The notes beneath the pieces are model-generated. The model was given only the letters and a program-made list of their open reading frames with translations. It was not told the origin of the DNA and did no database searches. DNA of 6,566 bases from Lachnospiraceae bacterium (lineage in GTDB: Bacteria > Bacillota > Clostridia > Lachnospirales > Lachnospiraceae). Both the position numbers and the translations under genes were made by a program. Below are positions 5,865 through 6,566 of this stretch, piece by piece. The DNA lies in the NCBI GenBank assembly GCA_003446735.1, contig DMCJ01000075.1, positions 1-6,566 of the forward strand. The letters run 5' to 3'. The number at the start of each line of letters is the position of its first letter. The stretch's first letter is position 1.

Positions 5865-6566
5865 ATGGCATATAATCTTAAAGAAGAAATGAATAAAAAA
5901 GAAAGGTTCCATTCCGGACACAGACTCTGTGCCGGATGCGGAGCCGGAATAGTCTGCCGTGCGATGATGAGAGCGGTCAATCCCGAGGATAAGGCTGTCA
6001 TCTGTAATGCGACGGGATGTCTCGAGGTATCAAGCTTCCAGTATCCTTACACGGCATGGGAAGATTCCTATATCCATACCGCATTTGAAAATGCGTCGGC
6101 TACGGCCTCGGGTGTGGAAGCTGCCTACAATGTTATGAAGAGAAAAGGTAAGATCGATAAGGACAGGAATATAAAGATCCTTGCTATAGGCGGCGACGGC
6201 GGTACATATGATATCGGTTTCCAGTCTTTATCGGGTGCACTTGAAAGAGGACATGATTTTACCTATTTCTGCTATGACAATAATGCATATATGAACACGG
6301 GTACTCAGCGTTCATCCGCTACTCCGAGGTTTGCATCTGCTACGACGACTCCCGCGGGTATCGAGTCCGTGGGAAAGAAGCAGGTTCAAAAAGACCTGAC
6401 CCAGATCGTTGTGGCACACGGCAGCCCTTATGTCGCTCAGACCACCATGATCGGCAATATGAAGGATTTTCATGAAAAAGCGCGCAGAGCGATTTATACG
6501 CAGGGTGCAACTTTTGTAAACGTGCTCACTCCCTGCCCGAGAGGCTGGGGCTATCCCGCAGAGGAT
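5865..6566 (+). CDS. porB: Pyruvate/2-oxoacid:ferredoxin oxidoreductase, beta subunit (partial, runs off right edge)
   Basis: 234 codons are visible, in frame to the last base, and no stop is reached; separate beta subunits are usually about 300 residues, so roughly the last fifth or more is missing. The thiamine diphosphate motif is complete: GDG (110-112), 26 residues, then NN (139-140), followed by AYMNTGTQRS. Four cysteines fit the proximal [4Fe-4S] cluster of PFOR: Cys22 and Cys25 (LCAGCG), Cys52 (NATGC) and Cys224 (TPCPRGW, matching the SPCINHG position in single-chain PFOR). All expected catalytic features are intact, so the enzyme should be active. The gene starts 1 base after the porA stop; AGGGAG (5849-5854) lies 10 bases upstream of the ATG. 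The subunit binds the cofactor and performs decarboxylation and the first electron transfer. Confidence 0.94.
   Translation, partial: MAYNLKEEMNKKERFHSGHRLCAGCGAGIVCRAMMRAVNPEDKAVICNATGCLEVSSFQYPYTAWEDSYIHTAFENASATASGVEAAYNVMKRKGKIDKDRNIKILAIGGDGGTYDIGFQSLSGALERGHDFTYFCYDNNAYMNTGTQRSSATPRFASATTTPAGIESVGKKQVQKDLTQIVVAHGSPYVAQTTMIGNMKDFHEKARRAIYTQGATFVNVLTPCPRGWGYPAED

Overview
The window holds six genes in mid-GC DNA. It looks chromosomal and comes from an anaerobic Firmicute, most likely a Lachnospiraceae-type clostridium (rumen or gut). That placement is inference from three things: a four-subunit 2-oxoacid:ferredoxin oxidoreductase typical of anaerobes, strong GGAGG-type ribosome sites, and frequent ATA (Ile) and AGG/AGA (Arg) codons. 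There are no rRNA, tRNA, CRISPR or mobile-element signs.

Layout. On the left, a minus-strand gene runs off the edge; it encodes a multi-spanning membrane protein with a DUF1648-like segment. A divergent, very A/T-rich intergenic region (about 429-682) follows, with a good extended -10 promoter firing rightwards. All other genes are on the plus strand: (1) a 713-residue soluble protein with an N-terminal cyclic-nucleotide-binding-like (CRP-type cupin) domain and about 600 residues I cannot assign; (2) a five-helix membrane protein of the CmpB family (PF06541, 'putative ABC-transporter type IV') with a cytoplasmic coiled-coil tail; (3-6) porC-porD-porA-porB, the gamma, delta, alpha and (partial) beta subunits of a pyruvate/2-oxoacid:ferredoxin oxidoreductase.

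The plus-strand genes are tightly packed: 50 bases between genes 1 and 2, a 4-base ATGA overlap between the CmpB gene and porC, 6 bases between porC and porD, a 4-base ATGA overlap between porD and porA, and 1 base between porA and porB. I see no convincing terminator in the run, so it can be read as one transcription unit. The four Por subunits together oxidise a 2-oxoacid plus CoA to acyl-CoA and CO2 and reduce ferredoxin. Beta carries thiamine diphosphate and a proximal [4Fe-4S] cluster, delta carries two [4Fe-4S] clusters, alpha carries the substrate-side residues, and gamma completes the fold.

The most interesting part is upstream of por. A sensor-like protein with a degenerate nucleotide pocket, no recognisable DNA-binding domain and a large unassigned C-terminal part sits next to a CmpB membrane protein that is translationally coupled to the oxidoreductase. 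No function for that pairing is evident from the sequence alone.
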